Below, piece after piece: positions 60,786-64,000 of a DNA stretch of 64,000 nucleotides (its first letter is position 1; each line of letters starts with the position of its first letter). The stretch spans positions 1-64,000 of the forward strand of contig NZ_ALJL01000003.1 of the NCBI RefSeq assembly GCF_000287675.1, read 5' to 3'. Both the position numbers and the translations under genes were made by a program. This DNA is from Lachnoanaerobaculum sp. ICM7. GTDB taxonomy: Bacteria; Bacillota; Clostridia; Lachnospirales; Lachnospiraceae. The notes under the pieces were generated by a model. The model searched no databases. It saw only the letters and a list, made by a program, of their open reading frames with translations, and was not told where the DNA came from.

Positions 60786-61985
60786 ATGGCAAAGTCAAAA
60801 TTTGATAGAACAAAGCCTCATGCTAACATTGGTACAATCGGACACGTAGATCACGGTAAAACAACTCTTACAGCTGCTATCTCAAAGGTTCTTGCAACAA
60901 GATTACCTTCAGATACAAACAAGATCGTTGATTTCGATAAGATCGACAAGGCTCCAGAGGAGAAAGAGAGAGGTATCACAATTTCAACATCTCATATCGA
61001 GTATGAGACAGAGAAGAGACATTATGCACACGTTGACTGTCCTGGACACGCTGACTATGTAAAGAACATGATCACAGGTGCTGCACAGATGGACGGAGCT
61101 ATCCTTGTAGTTGCTGCTACAGACGGTGTTATGGCTCAGACAAGAGAGCATATCCTTCTTTCAAGACAGGTAGGTGTTCCATATATCGTTGTATTCATGA
61201 ACAAGTGTGATATGGTTGACGATGAGGAGCTTCTTGAACTCGTAGAGATGGAGATCAGAGATCTTCTTAACGAGTATGAGTTCCCTGGTGATGATACACC
61301 AATCGTTCAGGGTTCAGCTCTTAAGGCTCTTGAGGATCCAAACGGTGAGTGGGGTGATAAGATCATGACACTTATGGATGCTGTTGACAGCTACATTCCT
61401 GATCCTGAGAGAGAGACAGATAAGCCATTCCTTATGCCTGTTGAGGACGTATTTACAATTACAGGTCGTGGTACAGTTGCTACAGGTAGAGTAGAGAGAG
61501 GTACACTTAACCTTAACGATACAGTAGAGATTCTTGGTATCCATGAGGATAAGAAGTCAACTGTTGTTACAGGTATCGAGATGTTCAGAAAGCTTCTTGA
61601 TCAGGCTCAGGCCGGAGATAACATCGGTGCACTTCTTAGAGGTGTTCAGAGAACAGAAATCGAAAGAGGTCAGGTTCTTGCAAAGCCGGGTTCAGTAACT
61701 TGCCATAAGAAGTTTACAGCTCAGGTTTACGTTCTTACAAAGGACGAGGGTGGACGTCATACACCTTTCTTCAATAACTATCGTCCACAGTTCTACTTCA
61801 GAACAACAGATATTACAGGTGTTTGTAACCTTCCTGCAGGTACAGAAATGTGCATGCCTGGTGACAACGTAGAGATGACTATCGAGCTTATCCATCCTGT
61901 TGCTTGTGAGCAGGGTCTTAGATTCGCTATCCGTGAGGGTGGTAGAACAGTAGGTTCAGGTAGAGTTGCATCTATCATCGAGTAA
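60786..61985 (+). CDS. tuf: Elongation factor Tu
   Basis: This GTPase delivers aminoacyl-tRNA, with 399 residues. [10 protein letters not shown] (about 19-28), [12 protein letters not shown] and NKCDM are intact. AAGGAGG precedes the ATG. It is last in the str group, with a terminator at 62071-62099. Confidence 0.98.
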   Translation: MAKSKFDRTKPHANIGTIGHVDHGKTTLTAAISKVLATRLPSDTNKIVDFDKIDKAPEEKERGITISTSHIEYETEKRHYAHVDCPGHADYVKNMITGAAQMDGAILVVAATDGVMAQTREHILLSRQVGVPYIVVFMNKCDMVDDEELLELVEMEIRDLLNEYEFPGDDTPIVQGSALKALEDPNGEWGDKIMTLMDAVDSYIPDPERETDKPFLMPVEDVFTITGRGTVATGRVERGTLNLNDTVEILGIHEDKKSTVVTGIEMFRKLLDQAQAGDNIGALLRGVQRTEIERGQVLAKPGSVTCHKKFTAQVYVLTKDEGGRHTPFFNNYRPQFYFRTTDITGVCNLPAGTEMCMPGDNVEMTIELIHPVACEQGLRFAIREGGRTVGSGRVASIIE

Positions 61986-62070
61986 TTTAAAATAGAACAA
62001 AGGGTATTATATCGGTTATACAGTGATGTATCAGAGATGGTACTAGGTAATCTATAATACCTGCGTATAA

Positions 62071-62099
62071 AAAAGGGACTCCCTCGGGAGTCCTTTTTT
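62071..62099. terminator. Bidirectional terminator between tuf and DUF3881
   Basis: An 8-bp stem (62076-62083 with 62086-62093), folding in practice as 7 bp around a CTCG loop, has T-runs on both strands between the convergent genes. Confidence 0.9.
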
Positions 62100-62961
62100 A
62101 AATATTTATTTTTCCATGCAGCCATACATTACCTTTAAAACGTCGTCCTATTCGGGCTTCGCCCTGTAAATCATCCTTTTTTATAGCTACCGTAAATATA
62201 ATATCACCGGATTCTATTTTAAGAAGCAAAACGCTTTCTCCTGTAATGGAATTTTCTTCCTGACTTATATCCAAAATATTGCCTATAACACTGTACATAT
62301 CGGTTTCCATACCGAAAGGCATAAAGAGAGTATCCACTATACTGTATAGGTCTTCATTTTGTATTCTTGTGTTTAAAGTGGTGTATGTGATTAAATCATC
62401 TGTGGATAAGGTATCTATAGCAGCTTCATCTCCCAGCTTTGCTGCTTCTATAAGCATATTTCTGTTCATAAGTTTCTGCTTTGAGATTTCCATCTGTGCC
62501 AAGGTCTTTTTTATCGGTAATAATATTTTTCCGTCTGCGCAGAATCCGTAAAGAACGGTTGACTTTATTCTTGTACTTATATTGTCAAGATAGTCAAAGC
62601 TGTTTGAAAGTCTGAATATTAAAGACATACCAAGTCTGTTATCATCAATCATACCTGAATAAACAGTACTGTCTATATGTCTTTCAATGCTGCATTTGGC
62701 AGTGGAACTGACAGCAGTATCTTTGATATATGGAAAATAACCTTCTCTGACAAAGATACCGAGATTCTCGAGATAACCGAATATACAAAGTCCTATCGAT
62801 GGGGAGAGGTCTTTTCTTATCTCCCAAAGCCTTTCTTTTTCAGTAGTGACTACAATCTTTGCAGATGCTATATTTTCTCTCTGAATCTTATCAAGCAGTT
62901 CACTGACTTCCGTCTTCTTTTTATACATTGAGAAACCGATGCTTCTTATATAATTTTGCAT
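62098..62961 (-). CDS. DUF3881 family protein
   Basis: The 287-residue product has no signal or membrane segment. The N-terminal MQNYIRSIGFS pattern and overall length fit DUF3881, a family described mainly from Lachnospiraceae and relatives, with no known function. Its ATG overlaps the stop of the thioesterase gene (TAATG), so the two are translationally coupled. It ends two bases inside the T-run of the shared terminator. Confidence 0.65.
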   Translation of the reverse strand: MQNYIRSIGFSMYKKKTEVSELLDKIQRENIASAKIVVTTEKERLWEIRKDLSPSIGLCIFGYLENLGIFVREGYFPYIKDTAVSSTAKCSIERHIDSTVYSGMIDDNRLGMSLIFRLSNSFDYLDNISTRIKSTVLYGFCADGKILLPIKKTLAQMEISKQKLMNRNMLIEAAKLGDEAAIDTLSTDDLITYTTLNTRIQNEDLYSIVDTLFMPFGMETDMYSVIGNILDISQEENSITGESVLLLKIESGDIIFTVAIKKDDLQGEARIGRRFKGNVWLHGKINI

Positions 62962-63497
62962 TATATTCCCTCTTTTCTACGGGATTTTCTTATTTCGTTT
63001 CTTTTTTCACCTGCAAACCATTCACGCTTTTCTATATCGGTTTCAGGTATAAGTCTAGGTACTCTTGAAGGTTTTTCATCTTTTAATGCTACATATACCA
63101 GATATGCCGTATTTACAAGAGATCTGTGACCGGTGGCAAGGTCCTCAACATAACTGTTTACTCTGACTTCCATGGTGCTGTTGCCTACATGAGTTACATT
63201 GGAAATAAGAATGGCAATATCGCCAAGGTGCAAGGGTTTGGCAAAATGTATATTGTCAATGGCAACAGTGGAAACCGGCATATTGCAATGTCTCTTTGCG
63301 GCAAGAGCGCCTGTAAGGTCTATCCATGAGAGCAGATCACCTCCAAAGAGTCTACCTGCCGCATTTAAATATCTCGGGCTGACTTGATAGGCCTGCTCAC
63401 ATGCTGATTCTTTTACAGTTTTTGTAGTATCACCGGGTTTTATACCGTCATTCCATGGTGAAAGATTTTGAATCATATCATCAGTTATATTTTCCAT
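62961..63497 (-). CDS. Acyl-CoA thioesterase (hotdog fold)
   Basis: This 178-residue protein of the YciA/BACH-like acyl-CoA hydrolase type has the hotdog helix GRLFGGDLLSWIDLTGALAAK (split as GRLFGGDLLSWID, then LTGALAAK; about 48-68) with the conserved Asp, and VAIDNIHFAKPLHLGD. It cleaves CoA thioesters in the cytosol; chain-length preference is unknown. A Lys/Arg-rich tail is present. It is co-transcribed with DUF3881. Confidence 0.85.
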   Translation of the reverse strand: MENITDDMIQNLSPWNDGIKPGDTTKTVKESACEQAYQVSPRYLNAAGRLFGGDLLSWIDLTGALAAKRHCNMPVSTVAIDNIHFAKPLHLGDIAILISNVTHVGNSTMEVRVNSYVEDLATGHRSLVNTAYLVYVALKDEKPSRVPRLIPETDIEKREWFAGEKRNEIRKSRRKEGI

Positions 63498-63518
63498 ATT
63501 TACTCCTGTCTAAAATTT

Positions 63519-63563
63519 ATAGGCTTTTAATTTATAATAATTTTATTATAAACTAAAGCCTAT
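63519..63563 (-). terminator. Terminator-like hairpin after DUF1576
   Basis: ATAGGCTTT (63519-63527) and AAAGCCTAT (63555-63563) pair, with further AT pairing inside, followed on the minus strand by AAATTTTAG. It lies 10 bp beyond the DUF1576 stop. Confidence 0.6.
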
Positions 63564-63572
63564 ACTTAATAA

Positions 63573-64000
63573 CTACGATTTATTTAATTTTTTTTCTTTA
63601 TCATTTTTCCTTTTTTCAATAATTGACTCTATGACCGGAACCATGAAAATAGCTACGATACCGCCTGCAAAGCCGTTATTGTAAAGATTTAATCCCTTAT
63701 AAACAATACCTACATTTAAAGCTACTGAGGAATGTATAAAACCTGCTATAAGCCCTGCTATAATACCGAACTCTCCTGCAATAGGCGCCAGAGTGGTGGA
63801 AAGAAGGAGGGTAAGTGTAGGTGCCGGATCATTGATATACCATTGTTTTAAGAATGCCGAGAAGCACACACCCACCATTACAGGTAGGATATTTCTCATA
63901 TGCTTACCTGCAGGAGAAAATCCCACAATTGTAAATATAGATCCGATAGTAGGTCCGTTTAAATCACCTTTTGTAAACAAGACAAATAAAGTAGCGATTA
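63573..64000 (-). CDS. DUF1576 membrane protein, partial
   Basis: Only the C-terminal 142 codons are in the window. The frame is open to the right edge (upstream codons read IATLFVLFTKGD), so the TTG at 63980 is not a real start. Three or four hydrophobic helices and the segment FSPAGKHMRNILPVMVG resemble DUF1576, a family of polytopic membrane proteins of unknown function. The C-terminus is Lys/Arg-rich. Confidence 0.65.
   Translation of the reverse strand, partial: IATLFVLFTKGDLNGPTIGSIFTIVGFSPAGKHMRNILPVMVGVCFSAFLKQWYINDPAPTLTLLLSTTLAPIAGEFGIIAGLIAGFIHSSVALNVGIVYKGLNLYNNGFAGGIVAIFMVPVIESIIEKRKNDKEKKLNKS

Overview
The window is the chromosomal origin region of a low-GC member of the Firmicutes, most likely a Lachnospiraceae (Clostridia). 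The evidence is AT-rich codon use, strong AGGAGG ribosome sites, HrcA/CIRCE control of groES-groEL, the rpmH-rnpA-yidD-yidC-jag-mnmE-mnmG-rsmG-parA-parB gene order to the right of oriC and dnaA-dnaN-yaaA-recF-gyrB-gyrA to its left, a DUF4446 gene after parB and a DUF3881 gene. An oral genus such as Lachnoanaerobaculum is possible, but the genus is not proven here. No rRNA, tRNA, CRISPR array, transposase or prophage gene was seen.

Layout, left to right. Positions 1-5110: a leftward cluster of paralogous lipoproteins built from about seven copies of one unrecognised domain; one gene is split by a frameshift in a run of ten A. 5114-7190: groES-groEL with a sigma-A promoter and CIRCE. 7207-8757: a sodium-coupled amino-acid-type transporter behind a leader that can form mutually exclusive hairpins. 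8925-12876: rightward accessory genes (a TipA-like MerR regulator, a VanZ-RDD membrane protein, a hemolysin III homologue and a secreted wall-binding protein with a transglutaminase-like domain lacking its Cys). 12892-21987: a carbohydrate locus (ABC solute-binding protein, two permeases, a GH172/DUF2961 enzyme and a second binding protein broken by a stop codon), divergent from a YesM/YesN-type two-component system. 21991-25207: gap, pgk, tpiA. 25243-28464: a Na/Pi cotransporter and lysA. 28477-37611: gyrA, gyrB, a SemiSWEET, recF, yaaA, dnaN and dnaA, all leftward. 37637-37931: oriC with nine DnaA-box matches. 37990-49770: an ECF S component, then the rightward rpmH-to-parB block, with an alpha/beta hydrolase gene between rsmG and parA surrounded by five parS-like sites. 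49810-50440: bioY with a BirA-type operator. 50850-57296: a 2148-residue surface protein with 13 MucBP-like repeats. 57382-61985: rpsL-rpsG-fusA-tuf. 62098-64000: a DUF3881 protein, an acyl-CoA thioesterase and a partial DUF1576 membrane protein at the edge.

Most housekeeping genes point away from oriC, co-directional with replication. The accessory genes at 8979-12832, the two-component genes and bioY break this pattern. The central block joins replication start (dnaA, dnaN, oriC), topology (gyrase), segregation (parABS), tRNA wobble modification (mnmE, mnmG), membrane protein insertion (yidC) and translation (str operon). The carbohydrate locus is self-contained except for its ABC ATPase, which is not in the window.

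The most unusual items are the tandem-domain lipoprotein cluster and its poly-A frameshift, the alternative hairpins ahead of the sodium symporter, a parS-like palindrome inside the rsmG terminator hairpin, a structured rpsL-rpsG spacer, and the repeat architecture and altered sorting motif of the MucBP protein.
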